From assembly GCA_050301795.1 (NCBI GenBank), contig JBNKZU010000033.1, forward strand, positions 1 to 64,000: a stretch of 64,000 bases of DNA. The letters are read 5' to 3'. Numbering within the stretch: the first letter of the stretch is position 1; each line of letters opens with the position of its first letter. This document shows, piece by piece, positions 31,945 through 40,661 of the stretch. The stretch comes from JBNKZU01 sp050301795. Its GTDB lineage: Bacteria; Pseudomonadota; Gammaproteobacteria; Thiohalomonadales; Thiohalomonadaceae. The notes beneath the pieces were generated by a model. That model was not told where the DNA came from and did not search any database. It was given only the letters and a program-made list of their open reading frames with translations. Both the position numbers and the translations under genes were made by a program.

Positions 31945-34404
31945 ATGGGTTCTGAGAAGATTAGTTCTGGAAACTGTTTCCATTGTGGCTTACCACTACC
32001 CAGTGAAGAGTTACAGTTTCAGGCAAATATCGATGGCTTAAACCGCAAGTTTTGTTGTTTCGGATGTCAGAGTGTTTGTGAGGCCATCTACGAAGCTGGG
32101 CTAGACGGCTTCTACCAACGCACTCCTGAGGGTGAACTGCTCGCTCCACCACCGGAGCCACCCAAAGATATTGAGATCTATGATCTTAATGAAGTTCAGG
32201 AAGAGTTTGTTACCCATCTTGGTGAAGATCGGCGTTCTATCCATCTATTGATAGAGGGCATTCACTGCGCTGCATGTGTCTGGCTTATTGAAAAGTCTTT
32301 ACAAAGACTACCTGGAATTATTAAAGCCAATGTTAACCTCTCCGGTAAACGTCTTCTTTTGGAGTGGGACAACACCTCCATTGCACTATCAAGGATCATT
32401 TCAACGCTCGCTTCAATAGGCTACAGCGCTGTTCCGTTTGATCTGGAAGCAGCTGAAGGAACCATCAAAAAACAGAATCAGGCGATGTTATTCCGCATGG
32501 CGTTTTCTGGTTTTACCATGATGAATCTCCTATGGATCTCAATCGCGCTCTATGCCGGTGCTGACAAAGGCGAATTTAAAACCATGTTCCAATGGATTGG
32601 AATGTTTTTGGCAACACCCACTCTTTTCTACTCAGGATGGCCGTTTCTTAAAGGAGCCTATAGCGGCTTAAAGAATCTCCACCTAACGATGGATCTCCCA
32701 ATCGCCATCGGTTCTCTGACAACCTATCTCTACTCAGTCTACGTCACTCTTGCCAATCCACAATCCGGTGAGGTCTATTTCGATACGGTTGTAAACTTTA
32801 TCTTTGTCATTCTTGTCGGACGCTATCTTGAGGCTATGTCAAAACGACATGCGGTTGCTGCAAGTCAACGACTTATGGATCTACAACCGCGTGTTGCAAC
32901 ACTCTTAATCGACGGTGAAGAGAAGGTTGTACCAATAAGGACTGTCAAAGAGGGTGATACGGTTTTAGTTAAAACAGGTTATAAGATTCCAGTTGATGGA
33001 ACCATCCTTAGTGGAACGACAGATGTTAACGAGGCAATGTTAAGTGGTGAGTCACATCCAGTTAAAAAGAGTATTGGAGATAGCGTCTCAGCAGGAACGG
33101 TTAACAATCTCAATCCCATTACCATCGCTGTAACTGCCGTTCTACGTGATACTGCACTTGGTCGAATTATCAATCTTGTTGAAGAAGCCCAATCCTCTAA
33201 AGCGCCAATCCAATGCACTGCTGATAAGATCGTGCCATGGTTTGTTGCGGTAACACTTTTACTGGCAACCATCACGTTTTTATTCTGGTTATCCACAGAC
33301 TTTGAAAAGGCCTTAATGTCTGCTACCGCCGTGTTAATCATCACTTGTCCTTGTGCCTTTGGATTAGCCACACCTATGGCGATTGCTGTCGCCTCTGGGC
33401 AGGGTGCTCAACATGGGATCCTGGTAAAAAATGGAGCTGTGCTAGAGATGCTCTCTGGCATTCGACATTTTGTCTTCGATAAAACAGGAACACTGACAGA
33501 AGGTAAAACCAAGGTTGTCGGTTATCAATTGAAGCCATCGGTTAATGAGAAGGATTTGTTAAAGGCCATCGCATCCATTGAGTCATACTCTGAGCATGTG
33601 ATTGCGAAGGCTTTAGTTAATCATGCTGATGAGAATCAATACTTAATCTCAAGAGATAAGGTCTCCAATTACAAAACCACCTCCGGATCTGGCATCAGCG
33701 CAGAGTACGATAAACAGCATTACATCATTGGAACGGAAGATTACCTTAGGTCTGAGTCGATCATGATCGATGAAGATTTGAATCAATATGCAGCACAACT
33801 TGCACAGAACGCTCAATCTCCTGTCTATATTTCGCAAAATGGCATCCATATCGGTGTTATTGCTGTTGCCGACTCCATTCGTAAAGATGCCTACGAACTC
33901 ATCTCACAGCTTAATGAAGATGGCATTGAAACAACCTTACTGAGTGGTGATCGCAATGCGGTGGCAAATTCGATTGCACATCAACTAAAGATAAAGAGTG
34001 TGATCGCAGAGGTGCTACCACACCAAAAGGATGATGTGATTAAATCACTCCAGAAACAACAGCTCGTTGCGATGGTTGGTGATGGTATCAATGATGCTCC
34101 TGCTCTCATTCGTGCCGACGTCGGTATTGCTATGGGTTCTGGAACCGACGTATCCGTTGAAAGTGCAGATATCGTTCTGTTAAGCGATCATGTAAGCCTT
34201 GTTAAGACCGCATCGACACTATCACGCAGAACCCTCAAAACAATCCGACAAAATATCGGAATCTCACTAACCTACAACGTGATTATGGTTCCTTTAGCGA
34301 TGGCCGGGTTTATTACACCACTCGTCGCTGCGATAAGCATGCCTATCAGCTCACTCTTAGTGATCGGAAATGCTGCACGCATTCGTACCCTCTTCCGCAA
34401 ATAA
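31945..34404 (+). CDS. ccoI: CcoI/FixI, copper-exporting P-type ATPase for cbb3 assembly
   Basis: Moves copper across the inner membrane for insertion into CcoN. About 819 residues: an N-terminal cysteine-rich domain (NCFHCGLPLP and CCFGCQSVC), a heavy-metal-associated domain with GIHCAACVW, and eight membrane segments including the metal-site CPC in TCPCAFGLATP. The ATPase motifs are DKTGTLTEG (phosphorylated Asp) and GDGINDAPAL. The ATG at 31945 is used, though a TTG directly before it is in frame and no strong ribosome site is seen. Confidence 0.95.
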   Translation: MGSEKISSGNCFHCGLPLPSEELQFQANIDGLNRKFCCFGCQSVCEAIYEAGLDGFYQRTPEGELLAPPPEPPKDIEIYDLNEVQEEFVTHLGEDRRSIHLLIEGIHCAACVWLIEKSLQRLPGIIKANVNLSGKRLLLEWDNTSIALSRIISTLASIGYSAVPFDLEAAEGTIKKQNQAMLFRMAFSGFTMMNLLWISIALYAGADKGEFKTMFQWIGMFLATPTLFYSGWPFLKGAYSGLKNLHLTMDLPIAIGSLTTYLYSVYVTLANPQSGEVYFDTVVNFIFVILVGRYLEAMSKRHAVAASQRLMDLQPRVATLLIDGEEKVVPIRTVKEGDTVLVKTGYKIPVDGTILSGTTDVNEAMLSGESHPVKKSIGDSVSAGTVNNLNPITIAVTAVLRDTALGRIINLVEEAQSSKAPIQCTADKIVPWFVAVTLLLATITFLFWLSTDFEKALMSATAVLIITCPCAFGLATPMAIAVASGQGAQHGILVKNGAVLEMLSGIRHFVFDKTGTLTEGKTKVVGYQLKPSVNEKDLLKAIASIESYSEHVIAKALVNHADENQYLISRDKVSNYKTTSGSGISAEYDKQHYIIGTEDYLRSESIMIDEDLNQYAAQLAQNAQSPVYISQNGIHIGVIAVADSIRKDAYELISQLNEDGIETTLLSGDRNAVANSIAHQLKIKSVIAEVLPHQKDDVIKSLQKQQLVAMVGDGINDAPALIRADVGIAMGSGTDVSVESADIVLLSDHVSLVKTASTLSRRTLKTIRQNIGISLTYNVIMVPLAMAGFITPLVAAISMPISSLLVIGNAARIRTLFRK

Positions 34405-34479
34405 CTGATTGATTTACTGTACCTTTATCGGTAATTCGGCTAGGATCTACAGCCTAAACTCAACTAAAGCGAACTCTCA

Positions 34480-34683
34480 ATGGAAGTTATCTACTCCCTT
34501 ATTCCAGGTATGATATTTATAGGCCTTTTGGCGATCGTTGTCTTAATCTGGGCTGTAAAGAAGGGTCAATATGATGATCTGGAGGGTGATGGTAATCGAA
34601 TCCTGCTTGATGAGGATGAGCCAGTTGCCGACAAAAACGCCAAGCGCTCAGCAGATAGCCGAAACTGGCCAGACGCTGACTAG
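34480..34683 (+). CDS. ccoS: CcoS, cbb3 oxidase maturation protein
   Basis: A 67-residue protein with one membrane segment (about 7-26) and the family signature WAVKKGQYDDLEGDGNRILLDEDE. CcoS is needed for cofactor insertion into cbb3 oxidase. It ends the ccoGHIS block, and its stop overlaps the convergent gene at 34680 by 4 bases. Confidence 0.94.
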   Translation: MEVIYSLIPGMIFIGLLAIVVLIWAVKKGQYDDLEGDGNRILLDEDEPVADKNAKRSADSRNWPDAD

Positions 34684-35357
34684 AGTTCTGGAGCGATCGA
34701 TTTGCCCTCAAACAGCGGCTTCATCAGACGCTGAAAGTCTCTTGGCGGGAGATATTGTAAAACATCCTTCTCTTCCTCACTGAAAAGCACATCCAACCCT
34801 TTTTCGGGATAGAGCCAATGAACCACCCCTTCGCGCTCCTCAATTTTCTGAGCAGGCACACCAAAGCGTTTTTCGATTAATTCTGGCGTTAAGTTCATCC
34901 GGGGAAGATAGGTTAATGACGCAATCGGGGTATTATAGACTTCAGCAAGATCCTGAGCATTTAATGTCACCTTATGCTTATCACCACCGGTCTTTGCAAT
35001 GCGAATTCCTCGATTGAAGTATTGCTCGATCATCTCATCAGAAATCATAATCTCGACCACCATCTTGGCGCGGAAACCTGCAACAGCCGTCGTGTCAAAG
35101 TAGGCTTCAAGCTTCTTCTGCCCATCATTCTGTTTAAAAAGGCTCACCTCAGCATGTTCCTGGACACGATTCTCGGTCTCTCGAAGCGTACTCTTTCCCA
35201 GGGTTAAACCAAATACTGTAATCGAGCCATCCGGCGTTGGTGTTATATTCCACGGTAGGTAATCTGATTGCTCACCCTTGTTTCCAGGAATCATTATTGC
35301 GATAACGGTCAAAAGAATTGAAACCATCAGCACTATGAGGAAGGTACTTCTTATCAT
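34680..35357 (-). CDS. conserved hypothetical protein with N-terminal membrane anchor
   Basis: A 225-residue protein of no recognised family. Residues 5-24 are a hydrophobic anchor or signal (FLIVLMVSILLTVIAIMIPG). The rest is predicted periplasmic and mixed alpha/beta, with SITVFGLTLGKSTLRETENRVQ and a C-terminal HWLYPEKGLDVLFSEEEKDVLQYLPP. The FGLTLG-S-L-ET pattern suggests a domain that measures or binds something outside the inner membrane, but that is a guess. It follows the gene at 35396 by 38 bases on the minus strand and is convergent with ccoS. Confidence 0.65.
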   Translation of the reverse strand: MIRSTFLIVLMVSILLTVIAIMIPGNKGEQSDYLPWNITPTPDGSITVFGLTLGKSTLRETENRVQEHAEVSLFKQNDGQKKLEAYFDTTAVAGFRAKMVVEIMISDEMIEQYFNRGIRIAKTGGDKHKVTLNAQDLAEVYNTPIASLTYLPRMNLTPELIEKRFGVPAQKIEEREGVVHWLYPEKGLDVLFSEEEKDVLQYLPPRDFQRLMKPLFEGKSIAPEL

Positions 35358-35395
35358 ATCGATTATTCTTTTAGACCAATGAGGTCAATCAGGGG

Positions 35396-35911
35396 CTACT
35401 CTTCTATCAGCCTGGCTTCGGGGTTTGGATTCTTTGCAACAACCCACTTGGGCAAAACTCCTGTCTTAGCCTGGTGCATCGCATCAGACTCAGTAATGAT
35501 TAATGTGAGAATTGTTAGCATTGTCGGCAGTATTGTAACACCAGCAATTGCATAGTGTCCCGGCTTAAGATCCTTAACATCGCCACCAACAGAAATAATT
35601 AACCCCATAATAATCACGGCAAAGACGATTAAAATCGATAGAAAAACCTTACTTCTTCGAATACAAACCTGCCAATGGCAGCGAATAAACCATGAGGTCG
35701 CACCTTTCTGAATTGTCGAATTTCTAATCATTAGATAGGAGATCACAACCATCGAGATTGCTGGTGTAACCATCGTCAACACAGGGTAGGTCTTCATCAT
35801 CCCCAATAGACCGACAAAGAGTAGTATATGATTTGTTATCAGGTTTATTAAAAACAACTCATGAGGAAACTTCGCCTTTTTTGCTTCTTCATCAGTAATC
35901 TCAAATTTCAT
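35396..35911 (-). CDS. conserved hypothetical membrane protein
   Basis: A 171-residue inner-membrane protein with four probable membrane segments (about 22-40, 43-62, 90-110 and 120-143). A central cysteine pair lies in RCHWQVCIRR and the ends are charged and cytoplasmic-looking. I do not recognise the family. It is upstream of the anchored hypothetical protein on the same strand; the pair may form a unit next to the cbb3 genes. Confidence 0.65.
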   Translation of the reverse strand: MKFEITDEEAKKAKFPHELFLINLITNHILLFVGLLGMMKTYPVLTMVTPAISMVVISYLMIRNSTIQKGATSWFIRCHWQVCIRRSKVFLSILIVFAVIIMGLIISVGGDVKDLKPGHYAIAGVTILPTMLTILTLIITESDAMHQAKTGVLPKWVVAKNPNPEARLIEE

Positions 35912-36019
35912 TTGTGTACTCTCTACTTAAAATCGGTAATGGTATGACGAATTACATTTTGTCTTATTTAATCTTATCACTTGTTAGAGTAACTACTCAT
36001 GCACCTGGCGTGTTTATGA

Positions 36020-36106
36020 GAGGTTGGAGTCACTTAACTCATAACCTGGATCGATTTCTCGCACCATTGCCTAACGACCAATCAAAAGTCAGGTGACTCC
36101 GACCCC
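36020..36106. repeat. REP/RAYT-type palindromic element
   Basis: The two ends are imperfect inverted copies (15 of 19 positions): the left arm at 36020-36038 contains GGAGTCACTTAAC and the right arm at 36088-36106 contains GTCAGGTGACTCC. The GGAGTCA...TGACTCCGACCCC style is the one I associate with ends recognised by REP-associated IS200/IS605-like (Y1) transposases. Here only the short non-coding element is present; that affiliation is inference. Confidence 0.5.
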
Positions 36107-36183
36107 GCCTTTACCTAGCGGGTAAGTAGTTACGTTAGAAACATAACTTTTTTATTACGATATCTCACCATTTCTTAGCGGAT

Positions 36184-36212
36184 AAAAAAAGGCCCTGTAT
36201 CACTACAGGGCC
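36184..36212 (-). terminator. intrinsic terminator of the dihaem cytochrome gene
   Basis: On the minus strand GGCCCTGTA (36212-36204) pairs with TACAGGGCC (36199-36191) around a 4-base loop and runs into seven T. It lies 39 bases beyond the cytochrome stop. Confidence 0.93.
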
Positions 36213-36250
36213 GATTTATGCTCTAGCGTTTTACTCTAGCAAGTATGCGC

Positions 36251-36892
36251 TTAGTAGCCTAACAGACGAATATAACCAACGGTAGAGTCGATCTCTTCAT
36301 CAGAAAGGATACCACTCCAACCTGGCATAAAGTCACCCGCACCTTCCGCAACAGAACGACGCAGTTCTTTATTAGACAAGGTATTCATCTTCTTAGAGTT
36401 GGTATGGTCAAGCGGAGTCATCGGCAGAACATTAGTCATCACACCGTCACCTTTACCAGTAGAACCGTGGCAAGCTGCACATGACTTGGCATAGATTGCT
36501 GCACCAACTTCAGGACTGCCAGTTGCACCCTCTTTTGACTGATGCAGGAAGCGGATGTAAGCAACCAGAGACTTGATCTGTGTACCTGGAATCGCAAGAC
36601 CCCACTGAGGCATCGCACCATTAATCTTGGCGTGAGTGGCAGTACCCTGAATGATACGGAACAGATCGTTATCTGTACGCTTGCTCATTTTGAGGTGGTC
36701 TGTCAGATCAGCAGGTTTCTTTGACAGGTTACCAGCCAGTGGACCTTTACCTTTACCGTCAGCGCCGTGGCAAACAAAACAGTAACTATCAAAGATCTTC
36801 TTACCTTCGTATGCATTTGATGCTGCTGCCGAGGTTGCATAACCTCCCAGTAACATCATGGTGGCTACTGCACCAGCTAAATACTTCTTCAT
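36251..36892 (-). CDS. periplasmic dihaem cytochrome c
   Basis: A 213-residue precursor with a signal peptide (to about 24) and two tandem class I cytochrome domains: CFVCH at 38-42 (followed by GADGKGKG) and CAACH at 138-142 (followed by GSTGKGDG). Axial methionines are probable in INGAMPQWG and GDFMPGWSG. The size fits the cytochrome c4-like or c-type electron shuttles that feed terminal oxidases. It lies 82 bases downstream of the Cyc2-like cytochrome-porin on the same strand, so it could be its periplasmic electron acceptor. Confidence 0.88.
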   Translation of the reverse strand: MKKYLAGAVATMMLLGGYATSAAASNAYEGKKIFDSYCFVCHGADGKGKGPLAGNLSKKPADLTDHLKMSKRTDNDLFRIIQGTATHAKINGAMPQWGLAIPGTQIKSLVAYIRFLHQSKEGATGSPEVGAAIYAKSCAACHGSTGKGDGVMTNVLPMTPLDHTNSKKMNTLSNKELRRSVAEGAGDFMPGWSGILSDEEIDSTVGYIRLLGY

Positions 36893-36974
36893 TATTCTCT
36901 CCTCATTCTACAGTGACCGAAGTCACTGTAGAGATAATTTTAAACAATTTGGTCAAACTGTACTCTTAAAACGA

Positions 36975-38168
36975 TTACCAACCACCAGATAGCTGGAAGG
37001 TAGTCTTATCGTTTCCAGAACCATCAGCAATTGTATGGAATACATCCAGTCGGATATTCTGAGCAAAGTAGTACATACCACCTAGTGTCATGTCAGTCTT
37101 CGCAGTACCTGTACCTGAATCTGCATTCATGTAACCAAAGTGAACATTGGTCTTTCCAGGATTGATATCATAACCAACGAGGAATCCAAGACCAGACTTA
37201 TCTTTAGTTCCTGAATAATGATTACCTGTTGGAACAGTAGTATAAGTAGCATAGAAGCTTAACTGTTCACCCTGCGCCTGGAAATCAACGGTTGTGCTTT
37301 CTGCTTTAATCAGGCCGGCATCTGTATCAGCTTCACCAGCCATAATGGCAACACCATAACCCATATCGAACTGACCCACCTGCTTAGTCATAGCTGCACG
37401 AACATAGTGAGCCATTGGTAGTTTGGTATGAATACCATCTAAGTTTGGACCCCAAGCTGGCACAAATGTTGTGTAGTTCACGAAGTAGTCATTGGTGTGA
37501 TAGACCAACGCGATACCGGTCGCTTCACCATCCAAACCGAGTTTCTGAGGCGCAGAGAAGACCTTACGGTTTTCAACAGCGCGGTGCAGACGATAAACAC
37601 CCGTGTTCAACAGCTCAAAGCCGTATGAAACGCCAGCACCATCGGTACCGAACACAACAGTTGCAAAGTTATCGGTCACATTGAAGTGTGCCTTGAAGTT
37701 CGCAAATGCAGTGGTATGAGCTTCACCGTTCGTTTGGGTTGGATCAGTTGTATCGATGCCACTTGTATGTAAACCGCCTAACTGCTGCTCAAGCAGGAAG
37801 CCGATATTTTCAGATGCACGACCACCAATCAGAATGGCGGCTTCATCAGGCCAAACTACAGCAAAATCTTTGCCTTCAGGCTTCTCTAAACGTATTTTCG
37901 TGATTAAAGAAGTATTCAAGTTTGCAGGTAGTGAGAAGTTCTCACCTGACAGCATCGGTGCTGCACCCTGCATGGTGTAACCTGATGATTTAAAGGCACG
38001 ACCGAAAGAGTTCAGTGCCGGAAAGTTAGTGTGACATGCATTACAGCTCATGCCGGTTTGACGTGCAAACGATGGAACAGCTTCAGACGTCTGCGGTACA
38101 AATAAAGTGGTGGTCAACAGTGCCGCTGATGCGACAGTTAAACCAAGTTTGTTCAAAATTCTCATCAT
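36975..38168 (-). CDS. Cyc2-like fused monohaem cytochrome-porin
   Basis: A 397-residue outer-membrane-type protein. After a signal peptide (to about 30) comes VPSFARQTGMSCNACHTNFP, with CxxCH at 42-46 and then FGRAFKSSGYTM, the arrangement typical of Cyc2-type cytochrome-porins. The remaining 330 residues have alternating aromatic beta strands and end in GGW, as expected for a beta-barrel. Some Cyc2 proteins oxidise iron outside the cell, but relatives also occur in organisms not known to do so, so the substrate is open. The start has AGGGGGAG directly against the first of two ATGs, so the second (38165) is possible. The dihaem cytochrome gene follows. Confidence 0.75.
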   Translation of the reverse strand: MMRILNKLGLTVASAALLTTTLFVPQTSEAVPSFARQTGMSCNACHTNFPALNSFGRAFKSSGYTMQGAAPMLSGENFSLPANLNTSLITKIRLEKPEGKDFAVVWPDEAAILIGGRASENIGFLLEQQLGGLHTSGIDTTDPTQTNGEAHTTAFANFKAHFNVTDNFATVVFGTDGAGVSYGFELLNTGVYRLHRAVENRKVFSAPQKLGLDGEATGIALVYHTNDYFVNYTTFVPAWGPNLDGIHTKLPMAHYVRAAMTKQVGQFDMGYGVAIMAGEADTDAGLIKAESTTVDFQAQGEQLSFYATYTTVPTGNHYSGTKDKSGLGFLVGYDINPGKTNVHFGYMNADSGTGTAKTDMTLGGMYYFAQNIRLDVFHTIADGSGNDKTTFQLSGGW

Positions 38169-38606
38169 CTCCCCCTAAGTAGTCGATGAGTTATAAAAAT
38201 CCATTCTCCCCAATTCAATCCTTTAATACCAAGTAATAAAACTGACATTTTATGCCACCCAAAAGCGTCATGTTTGTCAGCTCATATAGCCTCCCGCAAC
38301 TAGATCCGGGTGACTTATGTGCCAGAAATATTACACCAGTCTCAAATAAATGCAAATTTCTTGTTAGTTTTCAGCAATTTAGATTATCATAGAATTCTTA
38401 TATAGACCTAACCCTTACATTTATAATGGTTATTTCTGACAAAAATAATCTGTTATATAACAAAGTACTTAGCTCAACTTTAAGCTTTAATTAATCTTTT
38501 TTTTGATAGTTATTATTGTGTTTTTGAATAACCTGACCGGAAAATTTTTTGGCTCGTTTTAGTTTTTTTTTAGTCATATTTTTGTAATTTTGACAAAAAA
38601 AGTGCG
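38169..38606. other. AT-rich intergenic leader of the cytochrome-porin gene
   Basis: About 440 bases between dtd and the Cyc2-like gene, both minus strand, with no credible reading frame. It is strongly AT-rich except for a GC-richer island at about 38270-38325 containing CCCGCAACTAGATCCGGG, a weak palindrome. It should carry the cytochrome-porin promoter. I tried to match the island to known riboswitches and could not. Confidence 0.5.
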
Positions 38607-39044
38607 TTAAACCTCTAACCAAAAGGTTACTGGACCATCATTTATGAGCGAAATCTTCATATCTGCGCCAAAGACACCCGCTTCAACATTCTGAAAGTGA
38701 TTAGCCGCATAACGACTCAGGTACTCAAATCGCTTTTGCCCGATTATTGGTGTTTCTGCAGACGAAAAACCGGGGCGTCTCCCCTTTTTTGTATCTGCTG
38801 CGAGAGTGAATTGTGGAACAAGTAATAATCCACCATTGATCTCCTTTAGTGAGAGATTCATTTTACCCTGATCATCTTCAAATACCCGATAGTTGATCAA
38901 TCGTTCATACAAGCGCTCAGCTTTTGCCTCATCATCGCCCTTTTGAACCCCAACCAATACCAGTAAGCCAGTACCGATCTGCGCCACAATCTCTCCATCA
39001 ATAGCAACTGAGGCCTCTGTTACCCTTTGTAGTAATCCAATCAT
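38607..39044 (-). CDS. dtd: D-aminoacyl-tRNA deacylase
   Basis: Removes D-amino acids from mischarged tRNA. The 145-residue protein starts MIGLLQRVTEASVAIDGEIVAQIG and carries the DTD signatures LLVPQFTLAADTKKGRRPGFSSA and the C-terminal NDGPVTFWLEV. The start overlaps the pip stop by 4 bases, so the two are co-translated. Confidence 0.96.
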   Translation of the reverse strand: MIGLLQRVTEASVAIDGEIVAQIGTGLLVLVGVQKGDDEAKAERLYERLINYRVFEDDQGKMNLSLKEINGGLLLVPQFTLAADTKKGRRPGFSSAETPIIGQKRFEYLSRYAANHFQNVEAGVFGADMKISLINDGPVTFWLEV

Positions 39045-39991
39045 AACAACATCCTCTTGGTGTTATCTGTTGCAGTGATGAGCGCTGATATCATTCTGAC
39101 ATCGGCGGCGGCATGTCCCGCCTCTTCAACTATCACTAACTCTGATCCTCTCCATGCTTGTGATAGCTGCCACGCATTTTCAACAGGACAGATCATATCG
39201 TAGCGGCCATGAACGATGGTTCCCTGAATATCCTTCAGGCGATGAGCATCTCTCAAGATCTGCCCCTGATCGATAAAAGCATTATTTACAAAGTAATGGT
39301 TCTCGATCTTAGCAATCGCCAATGCGCTTTCAGGATTCGCAAAATGATCCATCACTGAGGTTTGAGGCTGCATGGTTGCAGTTACTCCTTCCCATGTTGA
39401 CCATGCAATCGCTGCTTGCTGCTCAAGGTGATGATCACCACAATTTAGCAGGCGATGATAGGCATGGATCAGATCATCTCGTTCATCATCTGGAACCGGC
39501 TGAATAAAGGAACGCCAATAGTCAGGAAAGATTCGACTCGCACCCTGCTGATAGAACCATAACAATTCGCCTGCACCGCATAAAAAGATGCCCCGAACAA
39601 TTAATGCCAGCACCCTTTGAGGGAAGGCTTCAGCATAGAGTAGTGACAGGGTTGAACCCCACGAGCCACCAAAAAGCACCCATTGCTCTATGCCGAGCAT
39701 TTTTCGTATCTGCTCCATGTCCTCAATTAGATGCTGTGTTGTATTCGCTTTAAGCTCAGCATGTGGGGTTGAGCGACCACAACCACGCTGATCAAAAAGG
39801 ATAATGCGATAGGCTGAAGGATCGAAGAATCGTCGGTGATACGCCTCACATCCTGAACCGGGCCCGCCATGAACAAAACAGACGGGTATTCCATCAGGGT
39901 GACCACACTCTTCTATATAAAGGGTGTGTAGCTCATCCACCTTAAGATGGTGATGTTTATATGGTTCGATAGGTGGATAGAGTGTATTCAT
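39041..39991 (-). CDS. pip: proline iminopeptidase
   Basis: Alpha/beta-hydrolase that cleaves N-terminal proline. With the ATG at 39991 (AGGAAT 6 bases upstream) the protein has 316 residues, the family norm. A longer in-frame start adds 14 residues without support. Motifs are HGGPGSGC (oxyanion region), the nucleophile Ser in FGGSWGSTLSLLYA (about 113) and the catalytic His in EEAGHAAADV near the end. It overlaps dtd by 4 bases. Confidence 0.93.
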   Translation of the reverse strand: MNTLYPPIEPYKHHHLKVDELHTLYIEECGHPDGIPVCFVHGGPGSGCEAYHRRFFDPSAYRIILFDQRGCGRSTPHAELKANTTQHLIEDMEQIRKMLGIEQWVLFGGSWGSTLSLLYAEAFPQRVLALIVRGIFLCGAGELLWFYQQGASRIFPDYWRSFIQPVPDDERDDLIHAYHRLLNCGDHHLEQQAAIAWSTWEGVTATMQPQTSVMDHFANPESALAIAKIENHYFVNNAFIDQGQILRDAHRLKDIQGTIVHGRYDMICPVENAWQLSQAWRGSELVIVEEAGHAAADVRMISALITATDNTKRMLL

Positions 39992-40031
39992 AGCGATTCC
40001 TGATACCTGTTCCTGCATAAGATACAGACAC

Positions 40032-40058
40032 AAAAAAGCCGCTACAATCTGTAGCGGC
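40032..40058 (-). terminator. intrinsic terminator of the DsrE-like gene
   Basis: On the minus strand GCCGCTACA (40058-40050) pairs with TGTAGCGGC (40046-40038) around a 3-base loop, followed by six T. It lies 25 bases beyond the DsrE-like stop and upstream of pip. Confidence 0.92.
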
Positions 40059-40082
40059 TCGTTTTAAACCGATTTACTACGA

Positions 40083-40523
40083 TCAGGGTCGTACATAGGC
40101 GTATCCCTGCTCCTGTAACTCCATAATTCTCGCCACGCCGGCAGTAACCACACCGACACCCTCTGCAAGCATTGGCATCTTGCCTGTTTTCTTCTCAACC
40201 TTCTTCATAGTATTACCACAGGCGCTAAAGGTAATGTCCTGTTGAGATAGACTTGAGACTCGTTTCGCTGTTTTTGAGTTCTTCGTTAGCATCCCAAGTC
40301 CAGGACCAAAAGCGACGATCTCAATCGTCACATTGTCCATACCGTAATGTTTTTGCAGATTAACGGCATTATTCATTGCGATGTTCTGAGTACGCAGATC
40401 ATCACTGCTCACCTGTAGAACAACCTTGTGCATCATCTCTGCATGGGCAGATAGAGGCGCCAGCACCATAAACAGTACTGTGATAATTGTGGTTACTGCT
40501 TGTTTGATCGTATTCATCTTCAC
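40083..40523 (-). CDS. periplasmic DsrE-family protein
   Basis: A 146-residue protein with a signal peptide (to AHA at about 28) and a DsrE/DsrF-like fold: KVVLQVSSDDLRTQNIAMNNAVNLQKHYG, IEIVAFGPGLGML, and a conserved cysteine in ITFSACGNTM (about 102). Cytoplasmic DsrE proteins relay sulfur on such cysteines. Exported relatives are common in sulfur bacteria, but their role is not settled. A single gene between typA and a strong terminator. Confidence 0.82.
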   Translation of the reverse strand: MKMNTIKQAVTTIITVLFMVLAPLSAHAEMMHKVVLQVSSDDLRTQNIAMNNAVNLQKHYGMDNVTIEIVAFGPGLGMLTKNSKTAKRVSSLSQQDITFSACGNTMKKVEKKTGKMPMLAEGVGVVTAGVARIMELQEQGYAYVRP

Positions 40524-40661
40524 TCTCCGACTATTGTGTGGGCTATTACCTGAGTAATTTACTCAATTAAAGCGGAGGATATGAAAACTGTATATTAAGG
40601 TAATCCACAATACCCAAGGGCCTAGCGCTCAATCAGAGCGCTAATCCCTGAAACGGTAGTG

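Larger units (their letters stand above)
35912..36250. other. intergenic region with palindromic repeat and terminator
   Basis: About 340 bases without a gene. It contains a palindromic repeat element at 36020-36106, the cytochrome terminator at 36184-36212, and presumably the promoter for the membrane protein gene ending at 35911. An open frame at 35914-36096 lies across the repeat and is not credible as a gene. Confidence 0.55.

Noticed and set aside
35914..36096. Small open frame in the palindromic repeat
   Set aside because: Lies across the repeat element, lacks a ribosome site and resembles nothing.
38270..38330. Possible riboswitch in the leader of the cytochrome-porin
   Set aside because: A GC-richer island with a weak palindrome looked aptamer-like, but I could not fit cyclic-di-GMP, cobalamin or guanidine consensus features.
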